From NCBI RefSeq assembly GCF_023897065.1, contig NZ_JAMHIV010000005.1, forward strand, positions 1 to 64,000: DNA of 64,000 nucleotides, written 5' to 3'. Positions 16,121-24,952 of the stretch are shown here, in pieces. How positions within the stretch are numbered: position 1 is the stretch's first letter; every line of letters begins with the position of its first letter. This DNA comes from Crossiella sp. SN42. GTDB taxonomy: Bacteria; Actinomycetota; Actinomycetes; Mycobacteriales; Pseudonocardiaceae. The position numbers were made by a program, and so were the translations under genes. The notes beneath the pieces are model-generated. The model searched no databases, was not told the DNA's origin, and saw only the letters and a list, made by a program, of their open reading frames with translations.

Positions 16121-16762
16121 ATGTACACACAAGCCTTCAGCGACACCGAGATCGCCGAATCCGACCTGGTCACGCGGCGCGGCAGGTTCAGGGCCATCGC
16201 GTTCTGGGCGGACGGGCACGAGCACCTGGCGCTGGTCTACGGCCGCGCGCGGGACCGGGAGAACGTGCTGGTGCGCGTGCACTCGGAGTGCCTGACCGGG
16301 GACATCCTGGGCGCCATGCGCTGCGAGTGCGGCGAGCAGCTCAACGGCGCGCTGGACGCGATCGTGCGCGAGGGCAGCGGCGTGCTGGTCTACCTGCGCG
16401 GCCACGAGGGCCGGGGCATCGGCCTGGTGGCCAAGGTGCGCACGCACGTGCTGCAGGACGAGCAGGGCCTGGACACCCTGGACTCGGCCACCGAGCTCGG
16501 CCTGCCGGTGGACACCAGGGACTACGGCCCGGCCGCGAAGGTGTTGCGGCACCTGCGGATCCGCTCGGTGCGCCTGCTGTCGAACAACCCGGACAAGTTC
16601 CAGGCCCTGGAGGCGCACGGCATCCCGGTGGTGGCCAGGGTCCCGCTGGTGATGCCGGCCAACCGGCACAACATCGGCTACCTGACCGCCAAACGCGACC
16701 GGCTCGGCCACGACCTGCCCCAGGTCGAGGTCTTCGGCGAGCCGCAGAAGGAACACTGCTAG
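16121..16762 (+). CDS. ribA: GTP cyclohydrolase II (RibA-type)
   Basis: Zinc enzyme of 213 residues that opens GTP to 2,5-diamino-6-ribosylamino-4-pyrimidinone 5'-phosphate, formate and pyrophosphate. Zinc ligands are in [17 protein letters not shown]; the GTP-binding and catalytic stretch is [12 protein letters not shown] with VDTRDYG following. The Tyr of VYLR is the residue reported in Streptomyces coelicolor paralogues to decide between the deformylated product (Tyr) and the formylated one (Met), so the standard product is expected. It is a stand-alone GCH II without RibB, and no other riboflavin genes adjoin apart from the RibD-C homologue, suggesting a dedicated pathway. SD gaggagag precedes ATG 16121. 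Its TAG stop takes its G from the adjoining palindromic element. Confidence 0.93.
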   Translation: MYTQAFSDTEIAESDLVTRRGRFRAIAFWADGHEHLALVYGRARDRENVLVRVHSECLTGDILGAMRCECGEQLNGALDAIVREGSGVLVYLRGHEGRGIGLVAKVRTHVLQDEQGLDTLDSATELGLPVDTRDYGPAAKVLRHLRIRSVRLLSNNPDKFQALEAHGIPVVARVPLVMPANRHNIGYLTAKRDRLGHDLPQVEVFGEPQKEHC

Positions 16763-16921
16763 GTCGTGTCCGCGCGGTCCCGCCCGCGGTAGCCGCGCCG
16801 GTTCGGCCGCTGGCGGCACGGCCGGAACGCCCGAATACGTCCGGTATGAGGGCGTCCCGGCCGCGCCGCCAGCGCCCAAACCGATCACGACTTCCGCAGA
16901 CGGGACCGCGCGGACACGACC
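16762..16921. repeat. Palindromic MITE-like element, copy B
   Basis: A 160-bp element whose two halves are imperfect inverted repeats, so the whole element can fold into one long hairpin. Its ends are ggtcgtgtccgcgcgg and the exact complement. Flanked by TA on the left and TG on the right. It starts on the last base of the ribA stop codon. The terminal arms differ from copy C at several positions, and both arms change together, preserving pairing. No ORF inside, so mobilisation would need a transposase supplied in trans. Confidence 0.8.
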
Positions 16922-16940
16922 TGGACCAGAAAAACGATTG

Positions 16941-16977
16941 GCGGGCTGCCCGCACCCCCAGGTAGTGGGCAGCCCGC
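16941..16977 (+). terminator. Hairpin terminator
   Basis: An 11-bp perfect stem (gcgggctgccc and complement) with a 15-nt loop, between the element and the AfsR-type gene. With the element it fills the 315-nt gap after ribA; no gene is seen there. Confidence 0.55.
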
Positions 16978-17077
16978 TCCCTGCCACACTCTGCCGGACG
17001 CCGGCCGCCAAGACGTTGAATGAACGTTGAACTCGCTGCTCGGGGCTGGTAAGCCGGGGGTGACGACAGGGGGATGC

Positions 17078-20000
17078 GTGACGGTCGAGTTCCTGGTGCT
17101 GGGCGGGGTCGAGGCGCGGGCGGGTGGACGGCTGCTCGACCTGGGACCGGCCCGGCAGCGGCGGGTGCTGGCCGCGTTGCTGGTCAACGCCAACCAGGCG
17201 GTCACCGCCGACCAGCTGATCGAGCGGGTCTGGGGCGAGCGGCCGCCGCAGCGGGCCGGGGGCACCCTGCGCAGCTACCTCACCCGGCTGCGGCAGGTCC
17301 TGGACGAGACCGGCCAGGTGCGGATCCAGCGCCAGTCCGGCGGCTACGTGCTCACCGTGCCCGAGGAGTCGGTGGACCTGCACCGCTTCCGGCGGCTGGT
17401 CGCGGCGGCCAGGGCCAGTGACAACGACGCCGAGCGGCTGGCGCTGTTCGAGCAGGCCTTCGCGCTGTGCCGGGACGAGCCGTTCGCCGGGTTCGACACG
17501 CCGTGGTTCGACCAGGTGCGGGCCGGGTTCGAGCGGGTGCGGGTGGCCGCGGAGCTGGACCACGTGGAGGTGGCGCTGCGCTGCGGCAAGCACCTGGACC
17601 TGTTGCCCAGGCTGACCGCGTGGGCCGGGCAGCGGCCGCTGGACGAGCGGCTGGCCGGTCAGCTGATGGTGGCGCTCTACCAGAGTGGGCGGCAGGCCGA
17701 GGCGCTGCAGACCTTCCACCGGGTGCGCACCGCGCTGATCGAGGAGATGGGCATCGAGCCCGGCGCGGACCTGCGCGCGCTGCACCAGCGGATGCTGGCC
17801 GGGGACAGCGCGCTGGCCGCGCCCGCGCCCGAGGCGGCCGCGCCCGCGTGGCGGTTGCTGCCCAGGGACATCGACGACTTCACCGGCCGGGACGAGGAGC
17901 TGCGGCAGGTGCTGGACCGGCTGCCCGCGGTGCCGGGGGCCAGCAGCGCGGTGGTGATCACCGCGATCGACGGGATGGCCGGCATCGGCAAGACCACGCT
18001 GGCGGTGCGGGCCGCGCACCAGATCGCCGACCGCTACCCCGACGCGCAGCTGTTCCTGGACCTGCACGCGCACACCGAGGACCAGCAGCCCACCGAACCG
18101 GCCGCCGCGCTGCACACCCTGCTGCGCTCGATGGGCGTGCCCGGGGAGAAGATCCCGCACGAGCTCCAGGCGCGGGCCGGGCTGTGGCGGCGGCACCTGG
18201 CAGGCAAGCGGGCGCTGGTGGTGCTGGACAACGCGGCCAGCGCGGCCCAGGTCCGCCCGCTGTTGCCGGGCAACCCGGAATGCCTGGTGCTGATCACCAG
18301 CAGGCACCGGCTGACCGACCTGGAGGCCGCGCACATCCTGTCCCTGGACGTGCTGCCCGACGGCGACGCCACCGCCCTGTTCGCCCGGATCGCCGGGTCC
18401 GAGCGAGCCTGCGCCGAACCGGAGGCGGTGGCCGAGGTGGTCGCGCTGTGCGGCGCGCTGCCGCTGGCCATCCGGATCGCCGCGGCCCGGTTGCGCAGCA
18501 GGCCCAGCTGGACGGTGGAGCACCTGGCCGCGCGGCTGCGCGACGAGCGGCGGCGGCTGGGCGAGCTGACCGCGGGCGATGTCGGCGTGGCGGCCGCGTT
18601 CGCGCTGTCCTACCAGCAGCTCTCCCCCGCCCGGCAGCGGCTGTTCCGGTTGCTCGGCCTGCACCCCGGTGCGGAGCTGGACGCCTGGGCCGCCACCGCG
18701 CTGACCGACGGCGACCCCGAGGAGGTGGAGCAGGGCCTGGAGGACCTGGTCGACGTGCACCTGCTCCAGCAGCCCGCGCCCGGCCGCTACCGCTTCCACG
18801 ACCTGTGCCGCGCGCACGCCCGCCAGCTGGTCAGCTGCGAAGAGCAGGAGATCGAGCGGCAGGCCGCGCTGGACCGGCTGTGCGAGTTCTACCGGCACAG
18901 CACCGCCGCGGCGATGAACACCCTGGTCCCGGTGGACAAGCACCTGCGCACCGACTCCCCCGCCCCGGACCGGCCGGGCCCCGAGCTGGGCACCCGCGCG
19001 CTGGCCGGGATGTGGCTGGAACGCGAGCGCGGCAACCTGGTCACCACCGCCATCCACTGCGCGCCGGAGCACGCCGCCTACCTCTCCGCCGCGCTCCAGC
19101 ACTACCTCAACTTCCGCGGCTACTACGACGACGGCCACGCCTTGCACAGCAAGGTGATCGCGCACGCGCGCGCGGCTGGCGACGAGGCGCTGGAGGGCCA
19201 GGCGCAGTACCGGCTCGGCTACGTCTACTGGTGGCAGGGCCGGTACCCGCTGGCGCTGGAACACCTGACCAAGGCGCTGGTGCTGGCCGAGCAGGCCGGC
19301 CTGGTCGGCGTGCAGGGCTACGCGCAGGCCGGGCTGGGCTTCACCCACCGGCGGCTGGGCAGGCACGAGCAGGCGCTCCGGCACTTCCAGCAGGCGCTGG
19401 CCGCGGCCGAGCAGGCGGGCGATGTCAGCCTCCAGGGCCACGTGCTCACCGGGCTCGGCCACACCTACCCCGCGCTGGGCCGCGCCGAGGAGGCGCTGAC
19501 CCACCTGCGGCGCGCGGTCGCGCTGGCCGAGGAGACCGGCGACCGGCAGGTGGAGATCGGCGCGCGGATCGGCCTGGGCGCGGGCTATCGGGGCCTGGGC
19601 CGTCGCGGTGACGCGTTGACGGAGCTGCGGCTGGCGCTGGCCGCCGCCGAGGACACCGGCGACCGGGGCCTGCGCGGCTACGCCCTGCGCAACCTGGGCG
19701 ATGTCTGCTTCGACAGCGGCGAGCTGGCGGACGCGCGCGAGCACTACCAGCAGGCGCTGACCCTGGCCAGGGAGATCGCCAGCCCCGGCCACGAGTCCGA
19801 GGCGCTGCTCGGCCTGGGCCAGACCGCGTTGCGCAGCGGGCTGTTCGAGCTGGCCCTGGACTACGCGCGCCGGTCGGAGGCGCTGGCCGCCGAGGTGGGC
19901 GATGCCTACCAGCGGGCCTGCGCGCACCGCTGCCTGGCCCGGATCCAGCAGGGCCTGGACCGCCCGGCCGACGCGCACCGGCACTGGCGGCAGGCGCTGG

Positions 20001-20083
20001 CCCTGTTCGCCGAGCTGGGCATGCGCGAGGCCGAGGAGGCGCGCGGCGAACTGGCCAAGCTGGACGCCGAACGCGCCGAGTAG
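17078..20083 (+). CDS. AfsR/SARP-family regulator with NB-ARC and TPR domains
   Basis: Large transcriptional activator of 1,001 residues. Domains in order: OmpR-type winged helix (about 1-95), bacterial transcriptional activation domain (about 95-245), NB-ARC ATPase with P-loop [10 protein letters not shown] (about residue 300) and Walker [10 protein letters not shown], then a long C-terminal TPR array from about 650. This is the AfsR layout; such proteins activate secondary-metabolite genes after sensing through the TPR region. GTG 17078 matches the domain start ([13 protein letters not shown]) and has a purine-rich caggggga ahead of it; the frame is open from 17027. No obvious biosynthetic cluster lies immediately downstream. 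The neighbouring putative pteridine cluster could be a target, unproven. Confidence 0.92.
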   Translation: MTVEFLVLGGVEARAGGRLLDLGPARQRRVLAALLVNANQAVTADQLIERVWGERPPQRAGGTLRSYLTRLRQVLDETGQVRIQRQSGGYVLTVPEESVDLHRFRRLVAAARASDNDAERLALFEQAFALCRDEPFAGFDTPWFDQVRAGFERVRVAAELDHVEVALRCGKHLDLLPRLTAWAGQRPLDERLAGQLMVALYQSGRQAEALQTFHRVRTALIEEMGIEPGADLRALHQRMLAGDSALAAPAPEAAAPAWRLLPRDIDDFTGRDEELRQVLDRLPAVPGASSAVVITAIDGMAGIGKTTLAVRAAHQIADRYPDAQLFLDLHAHTEDQQPTEPAAALHTLLRSMGVPGEKIPHELQARAGLWRRHLAGKRALVVLDNAASAAQVRPLLPGNPECLVLITSRHRLTDLEAAHILSLDVLPDGDATALFARIAGSERACAEPEAVAEVVALCGALPLAIRIAAARLRSRPSWTVEHLAARLRDERRRLGELTAGDVGVAAAFALSYQQLSPARQRLFRLLGLHPGAELDAWAATALTDGDPEEVEQGLEDLVDVHLLQQPAPGRYRFHDLCRAHARQLVSCEEQEIERQAALDRLCEFYRHSTAAAMNTLVPVDKHLRTDSPAPDRPGPELGTRALAGMWLERERGNLVTTAIHCAPEHAAYLSAALQHYLNFRGYYDDGHALHSKVIAHARAAGDEALEGQAQYRLGYVYWWQGRYPLALEHLTKALVLAEQAGLVGVQGYAQAGLGFTHRRLGRHEQALRHFQQALAAAEQAGDVSLQGHVLTGLGHTYPALGRAEEALTHLRRAVALAEETGDRQVEIGARIGLGAGYRGLGRRGDALTELRLALAAAEDTGDRGLRGYALRNLGDVCFDSGELADAREHYQQALTLAREIASPGHESEALLGLGQTALRSGLFELALDYARRSEALAAEVGDAYQRACAHRCLARIQQGLDRPADAHRHWRQALALFAELGMREAEEARGELAKLDAERAE

Positions 20084-20159
20084 CCCGGCTTTTCAGGCCA
20101 ACGACGGGAAATTTCAGTCCGCCGGTCGCAACCGGTGAACTCCCCCCATACTCCCTCGC

Positions 20160-21437
20160 GTGGCTGAGGACTACACCCTGCGCCGGGTTCCGCCCGCGGC
20201 GCGACACGGTTGGCGGACGGTCGCGGTGCAGTCCTTCGGCCAGGCGGGCAACATCGGCCTGCTGATGCTGGGCGCGCTGCTCGGCATCTCGCTGGGGTTC
20301 TGGCCGGCGGCCGGGGTTCTGGTGCTGGGCCTGGTGATCCAGACCGTGGCGCTGCTGGCCATGGGCACCATGGGTATGCGCGAGGGACTGGCCACCACCG
20401 TGCTCACCCGGTGGACCGGCCTGGGCCGCTACGGTTCGGCGATCCTCGGCCTGGTGCTGGCCTGCTGCGTCACCGGCTGGTTCGGCGTGCTCAACACCGT
20501 TGTGGCGCAAGGGCTGCACACCATCGTCGGCGGCCCGACCTGGGTGTGGGCGCTCATCGCCGGCGCCGGGATCACCGCGATCGTGATGTTCGGCTTCACC
20601 GTGATGGCCCGCACCGCCGCGGTCACCGCGCCCGCTTTCCTTGCCCTGTCGGCATATCTGGCCGTGACCCAGCTCTGGGACCGCCCACTGGCCGAACCGG
20701 CCGGGGGCATGTCGATTCCGGCCGGGGTGACCGCGGTGGTCGGGGTGTGGATCATCGGCATCGTGGTGGCGCCCGACATCACTCGCTTCACCCGCGACCG
20801 CGCGGACGTGGTGCGGCTGACCGTGTTCGGCACCGTGCTCGGCCAGTTGCTGATCGGCCTGTGCGGGATCGCGCTGGCGCTGGCCTTCCAGACCAAGGAC
20901 GTGGTCGCCATCGTCACCGCGGGCTCCGGCCTGCTGGGCATCGCGGTGCTGATCACCGCCACCGCCAACATCCAGAACCTCAACCTCTACGTCGGCACCC
21001 TGAGTCTGGCCAACGCCCTGGACACCCTGATCGGCCGCCGTCCCGGCCCGCGCCTGCTCACCGTGCTGCTGGGCGCGCTCGGCGCGATCGCCTCCGCCAC
21101 CGGCGTTCTGTCCACTATGGACAGTCTGCTGGCGGTGCTGGCCGGGGTGCTGCCACCGGTGGTGGGCATCGCCACCGCCGAGTACTACGTGGTGCGCCGC
21201 TGGCGGCCACTCCTCGACGAGTCCCGCCCCAGCGGCGAACTCCCGGCACCACCCCCGACCTGGGTGCCCAGCGCACTGGTGATCTGGGCGGTCACCGCGG
21301 CGATCGGGCTGCTCGCGCCGTGGGGTGTGCCCGCGCTCAACGCGCTGCTGCCCGCCTTCGCGCTCACCGTGCTGGCAGGCTGGGCAACCCGGCGAAGCCG
21401 TCTCAGCCCAGCGCCGCCACGATCTCCTCGGTGCTGA
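20160..21437 (+). CDS. Cytosine/nucleobase permease (NCS1 family, CodB-like)
   Basis: Integral membrane transporter of 425 residues with about twelve helices. It matches the NCS1 nucleobase:cation symporters: QSFGQAGNIGLLMLGALLG in helix 1, CCVTGWFGVLNTVVAQG, and APDITRFTRDRADVVR before helix 7. Such proteins import cytosine, other pyrimidines, purines or related vitamins together with protons or sodium. GTG 20160 is probably the start; there is no clear RBS, so the message may be leaderless. The last 35 nt overlap the convergent isochorismatase-family gene. No deaminase is adjacent, so the substrate is open. Confidence 0.88.
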   Translation: MAEDYTLRRVPPAARHGWRTVAVQSFGQAGNIGLLMLGALLGISLGFWPAAGVLVLGLVIQTVALLAMGTMGMREGLATTVLTRWTGLGRYGSAILGLVLACCVTGWFGVLNTVVAQGLHTIVGGPTWVWALIAGAGITAIVMFGFTVMARTAAVTAPAFLALSAYLAVTQLWDRPLAEPAGGMSIPAGVTAVVGVWIIGIVVAPDITRFTRDRADVVRLTVFGTVLGQLLIGLCGIALALAFQTKDVVAIVTAGSGLLGIAVLITATANIQNLNLYVGTLSLANALDTLIGRRPGPRLLTVLLGALGAIASATGVLSTMDSLLAVLAGVLPPVVGIATAEYYVVRRWRPLLDESRPSGELPAPPPTWVPSALVIWAVTAAIGLLAPWGVPALNALLPAFALTVLAGWATRRSRLSPAPPRSPRC

Positions 21438-21921
21438 GCACCTCGCCGAGCCGCGGGAAGACCACGGTGAGCGCCGACTCGTGCGCGAGCGCCGACAAAC
21501 CGGTCATCGCATCCGCCGCCGCCACCGTCTCGTACCCGTGGTCGGCCGCGGCACGCAGCGTGGACTCCACCCCCATCTCGGTGGCGATCCCGCCGAAGAC
21601 CACCGTGCGCACGCCCAGACCGCGCAGGTGGGCGTCCAGCCCGGTGCCGTAGAAGGCGCCGATGGTGTGCTTGGTGACCAGCTCCTCGCCCTCGGCCGGG
21701 GCCAGCGCCGGGTCCAGCTCACTGCCCTCGGGCTGCTCGACGTTCGGGCGGTGGGCCTGCACCAGCACGATCGGCGCTCCGGCGGCGCGGAAGGCGTCCC
21801 GCAGCCGGATCGCGTTGGCCAGCACCGCGGAGCCGGGGTGCGGGGTGGTGGGCAGCGCGATGATCCGGCGCTGGAGGTCCACCAGCACCAGGGCCGTGGT
21901 GGCGGGGTCGATCTTCGTCAT
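21403..21921 (-). CDS. Isochorismatase-like hydrolase lacking the nucleophilic Cys
   Basis: Protein of 172 residues with the cysteine-hydrolase/isochorismatase fold: TALVLVDLQRRI (catalytic Asp), TKHTIGAFYGTGL (Lys) and GGIATEMGVEST. In amidohydrolase members the last block reads ...xCVxxT with a nucleophilic Cys. Here that position is Gly, as in true isochorismatases such as PhzD/EntB, so vinyl-ether hydrolysis is more plausible than amide hydrolysis. Encoded 10 nt after the TetR gene, so the two form one operon. Convergent overlap with the permease gene. Confidence 0.82.
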   Translation of the reverse strand: MTKIDPATTALVLVDLQRRIIALPTTPHPGSAVLANAIRLRDAFRAAGAPIVLVQAHRPNVEQPEGSELDPALAPAEGEELVTKHTIGAFYGTGLDAHLRGLGVRTVVFGGIATEMGVESTLRAAADHGYETVAAADAMTGLSALAHESALTVVFPRLGEVLSTEEIVAALG

Positions 21922-21931
21922 GCCCCGCAGC

Positions 21932-22459
21932 CTAGGTCGTCTCCGCGCGCAACACCCGCGCCAGCAGTGCATCCACGTCCAGGGCGATCGCCCGGTGCGC
22001 CTGGTGCGAGACCAGCGAGGCGATGCCGTGCACCCCGACCAGCCGGGCCAGCGCGTCCTCCTCGGTGTCCGTCGGGTGCGCCGCCCGCCAGGCCGCGCAC
22101 CAGCGGCCGACCAGCGGGATCGTGGTCGAGCGCAGGTTCGCGCCGGAGGCCTCCAGCAGGTCGTGCCGCAGCAGCAGGTCGAAGGCGTGCGGGCGGGCGG
22201 CGGCGAAGTCGAGGTAGGCGCGGGCGAGCCGGTCCGGTTCCTCGCCGGTGCGGTCCAGCGCCGCGCCGAGCTCACCGGCGACGCGGATGGCCAGGTGGCC
22301 GAGCAGGCTGGTGCGCGAGGGGAAGTGGCGGCGGGGCGCGCCGTGCGAGACGCCGCAGCGCCGGGCGGTCTCCCGGATGGTCACCGCCTCCACGCCGCTG
22401 TGGTCGAGCAGTTCGGCGGCCGCGCCAAGCAGCTGTTCCCGGAGATCGTCCGCCACCAT
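21932..22459 (-). CDS. TetR-family repressor
   Basis: Repressor of 175 residues with an N-terminal helix-turn-helix (AVTIRETARRCGVSHGAPRRHFPSRTSLLGHLA, about 25-57) and a C-terminal ligand domain. It sits divergent from an EamA transporter gene, and the 52-bp gap holds two nearly identical 15-bp palindromes, so it very probably represses both itself and the transporter. The isochorismatase-like gene follows in the same transcription unit. Confidence 0.9.
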   Translation of the reverse strand: MVADDLREQLLGAAAELLDHSGVEAVTIRETARRCGVSHGAPRRHFPSRTSLLGHLAIRVAGELGAALDRTGEEPDRLARAYLDFAAARPHAFDLLLRHDLLEASGANLRSTTIPLVGRWCAAWRAAHPTDTEEDALARLVGVHGIASLVSHQAHRAIALDVDALLARVLRAETT

Positions 22460-22473
22460 CGGCCACTCCTTTC

Positions 22474-22511
22474 GTAGACACCGTCTACTCTAGCTGGTAG
22501 ACACTGTCTAC
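22474..22511. promoter_or_regulatory. Twin TetR operators (GTAGACRCYGTCTAC)
   Basis: Two 15-bp palindromes, gtagacaccgtctac (22474-22488) and gtagacactgtctac (22497-22511), have centres 23 bp apart. They fill the gap between the divergent TetR and EamA starts. The second directly abuts the EamA GTG, implying a leaderless transcript and tight repression. Confidence 0.85.
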
Positions 22512-23342
22512 GTGATCGCTCTGGGGTTGTTGACGGTGGCCGCGTTGTGCCACGCCGGGTGGAACCTGCTGGTGAAGTCCGCGCCACAGCAGGGACCGGA
22601 GTTCGTCTGGCTGTACTCGGTGATCGCCGCGCCGGCCTCGCTCGGGCTGCTGGGCTGGGCGCTGACCAACGGGACGGTGCTGCCGTCGGTGTGGCCCGCG
22701 CTGGTCAGCATGGTGCTGCACACCGCCTATGCCGTTGTGCTGCAACAGGCTTACCGCGCAGGCGAGTTCTCCGTGGTCTACCCGGTCAGCCGGGGCACGC
22801 CGCCGGTGCTGGTCACCGTGGCCACCATCCCGTGGACGGGCTGGCCGCGGCTCCAGGCGTGGTGCGGGATCGGGCTGGTGCTCGGCGGGGTGCTGGCGCT
22901 GGACCGGGTGTGGCAGCGGCAGGGGATGGCGCGCGGGACGCTGCTGGGGCTGGGCGTGGCGGTGTGCAGCTGCGCCTACACGCTGTGGGACGCCTACGCG
23001 GTGAACCAGCTCGGCGTCCAACTGCTGGCCTACCTCGCGGTGGCCAACCTCGGGCAGGTGGTGCTGCTGTCCGCGGTCCTCCGGCTGCGCCGCCGCCCGG
23101 TCCGCCCGGTGCTGGCGCACTGGCGGCGCGCGCTGCCGATCGCGGTGCTGGCCCCGGCCAGCTACGGCCTGGTGCTGGTGGCGATGTCCCTGGCACCGGT
23201 GAGCGCGGTGGCCACCGGCCGCACCCTGAACGTGGTGCTGGGCGTGCTGCTCGGCGCGCTGGTGCTGCGCGAACGCCTGACCGCGTGGCGGATCGCGGGT
23301 CTGGTCGCGGTCGCGGGCGGGGTGCTGCTGGTCTCGCTTTAG
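22512..23342 (+). CDS. EamA-family (DMT) transporter
   Basis: Drug/metabolite-transporter-superfamily protein of 276 residues, about ten helices in two EamA repeats (CHAGWNLLVKSAP in the first; PASYGLVLVAMSLAPVSAVATGR in the second). Typical roles are amino-acid, nucleoside or drug efflux. GTG 22512 immediately follows the second TetR operator with no RBS, so leaderless initiation is likely. Probably induced when the divergent TetR binds its ligand. Confidence 0.85.
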   Translation: MIALGLLTVAALCHAGWNLLVKSAPQQGPEFVWLYSVIAAPASLGLLGWALTNGTVLPSVWPALVSMVLHTAYAVVLQQAYRAGEFSVVYPVSRGTPPVLVTVATIPWTGWPRLQAWCGIGLVLGGVLALDRVWQRQGMARGTLLGLGVAVCSCAYTLWDAYAVNQLGVQLLAYLAVANLGQVVLLSAVLRLRRRPVRPVLAHWRRALPIAVLAPASYGLVLVAMSLAPVSAVATGRTLNVVLGVLLGALVLRERLTAWRIAGLVAVAGGVLLVSL

Positions 23343-23369
23343 CGCGATCCGCCGGTCTACTGTGCAGCC

Positions 23370-23963
23370 ATGCGCCTCCGTCGCCTCGCGCTGCTCGCCT
23401 CGGTCCTGCTCGGCGCCCTCACCGTGGGCGGCCCGGCCGCCGTGGCCGCCACCCCGGTCACCGCGACGGTCGAGGCCCAGCAGGTTCGCGGGCTCGGTCC
23501 GCTGGCCGAGCTGGTGATCCAGCGGCTGCTGGTCGGCGACCTGGTGGCCGCCGCGAAGTTCGGCACCGGCAGGCCGATCGACGATCCGGTGCGCGAGCAG
23601 CAGGTGCTCGACGCGGTGCGCGCCAAGGCGGGCCCGCTCGGCCTGGACCCGGAGGGCACGGTCCGCTTCTTCCAGGACCAGATCACCGCGAACAAGGCGG
23701 TGCAGCGCGGCCTGTTCGCCTTCTGGACCCGGCACCCGGACCGCGCGCCTGCCACCCGTCCCGATCTCGCGGTGATCCGGCAGCGCCTGGACGAGCTGAC
23801 CACCAGCCTGCTCGCCGAGCTGGTGTCCACAAAGGACACTCGACGGCCTGACCTGCGCTGCCGGGTGCTGCTGCTGGAGGCCGAGGTCACCGGCTCGCTC
23901 CAGCACCGGCTGGACCGGCTGCACCGGCGCGCGCTGGACACCGGGACCCAGTCGATCTGCTGA
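23370..23963 (+). CDS. Secreted gamma-class AroQ chorismate mutase
   Basis: Exported enzyme of 197 residues converting chorismate to prephenate outside the cytoplasm. It has a signal peptide (residues 1-27, ending AVAA) followed by an all-helical AroQ-gamma domain: QRLLVGDLVAAAKFGTGRPIDDPVREQQVL carries the active-site Arg/Lys, and RFFQDQITANKAVQ is the second conserved helix. Two Cys near the C-terminus (LRCRVLL and the terminal SIC) match the disulfide of Mycobacterium Rv1885c-type enzymes. Only 27 nt after the EamA gene, so possibly co-transcribed; why chorismate mutase is secreted is unresolved family-wide. Confidence 0.88.
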   Translation: MRLRRLALLASVLLGALTVGGPAAVAATPVTATVEAQQVRGLGPLAELVIQRLLVGDLVAAAKFGTGRPIDDPVREQQVLDAVRAKAGPLGLDPEGTVRFFQDQITANKAVQRGLFAFWTRHPDRAPATRPDLAVIRQRLDELTTSLLAELVSTKDTRRPDLRCRVLLLEAEVTGSLQHRLDRLHRRALDTGTQSIC

Positions 23964-23967
23964 GGGC

Positions 23968-23996
23968 TTGCGCCTCCGGCAAGGGGAGGTCCGAGG
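23968..23996 (+). promoter_or_regulatory. MerR-type promoter with 19-bp spacer and dyad
   Basis: TTGCGC (-35) and GAGGGT (-10) are separated by 19 bp holding the dyad CCTCC...GGAGG. This over-long spacer with a central palindrome is the hallmark of promoters untwisted by MerR-family activators. It drives the MerR gene starting 9 nt downstream, implying autoregulation. Confidence 0.65.
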
Positions 23997-24004
23997 GTGG
24001 GGGC

Positions 24005-24855
24005 ATGGACTACTCGATCGGCGAACTGGCCGGGCGCACCGGCCTGACCGTCAAGGCGATCCGCTTCTACGCCGACCAGGGCCTGGTCCCCTCGGCGCGC
24101 GACCAGGCAGGACACCGCCGCTTCACCCCGGCCGCGCTGGCCCGCCTGGACCTGATCCGCACCCTGCGCGCCCTGGACCTACCGCTGCCGGTGATCCGCC
24201 GGGTGCTGGACCGCGAGCTGACCCTGCCCGAGGTGGCCGCCGCGCACGCCGAGGCCCTGGCCACCCAGATCCGCGCGCTCACCCTGCGTCAGGCCGTGCT
24301 CAGGGTCGCCACCACGGTGCCCGAGCTGGACCTGCTGCACCGGCTGGCCACCAGCACCGAGGCCGAGCGGCTGCGCCTGGTCGAGGACTTCCTGGACGCG
24401 GTGTTCACCCGGCGCGGCGGGATCAGCCAGTCGCTCACCCCGGAACTGCCGCCGCAGCCGACCACGGCGCAGCTGGAGGCCTGGCTGGAGCTGGCCGCGC
24501 TGACCCAGGACCCGGACTTCCGCGCGCTCCTGCGCAACCTGGCCGACCAGCAAGCCGCAGGACTCCCCAGCCGGACCTCGCCGCCACGGTCCGCGACCGG
24601 GTCTCCCCCGCACTGGCCGAAGGCCTGGACCCGGCCTCGCCCGCGGCCCGCCCAGTGGCCGAAGCCATCCTCGCGCAGCACTCCGACATCCCGGACCTGC
24701 TCGCCCGCCTCAGTGCCGCCGCCGACCCGCGCCGCGACCGCTACCTGCGCCTGCTGGCCACCGTCAACGGCTGGTCCGCGCCCGAACCCCTCGCGCCCGC
24801 GCTGGACTGGGCGATCCGGGCGCTGCGGTCTGCTCCGGACTACGCTCGCAATTAG
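24005..24855 (+). pseudogene. MerR-family regulator, frameshifted
   Basis: The N-terminal part is a clear MerR regulator: winged helix MDYSIGELAGRTGLTVKAIRFYADQGLVP, dimerisation helix, then an effector region to about residue 185 (LRNLADQQ). After about base 24560 the sense continues in another frame (LAATVRDRVSPALAEGL ... DWAIRALRSAPDYARN) and stops at 24855, whereas the original frame becomes Pro/Arg/Ser-rich nonsense running to 24952. Joining the two gives one protein of about 283 residues, so one base is missing near the run at 24568-24571. It may be a real pseudogene or a sequencing error. The C-terminal part resembles the TipAS-like ligand region only loosely. ATG 24005 sits at the end of its own MerR promoter. 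Confidence 0.75.
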
Positions 24856-24877
24856 TCGTCCTGGAGAGGAGCCGACC

Positions 24878-24952
24878 ATGGCGGAGTTCGGCCAGGACCC
24901 CGAGGACGCGAGCACCCGGCCCGCCAGCGAGGTGCAGGGCTACCTTCAGTAG
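24878..24952 (+). CDS. Small acidic peptide ORF, 24 residues
   Basis: ATG 24878 is preceded by a strong Shine-Dalgarno (ggagaggag, 8 nt). The peptide begins MAEFGQDPEDASTRPA, is acidic and ends GYLQ. It starts 22 nt after the corrected MerR stop and ends inside the convergent OsmC gene. Its reading frame happens to be the shifted MerR frame. I do not recognise a family. A leader or precursor-type peptide or a small regulatory protein is possible. Confidence 0.45.
   Translation: MAEFGQDPEDASTRPASEVQGYLQ

Noticed and set aside
16034-19984. Minus-strand open frame continuous with the PTPS-like gene, about 1,300 extra codons
   Set aside because: It runs antisense through ribA and the AfsR-type gene; only the last 132 codons carry PTPS-like motifs.
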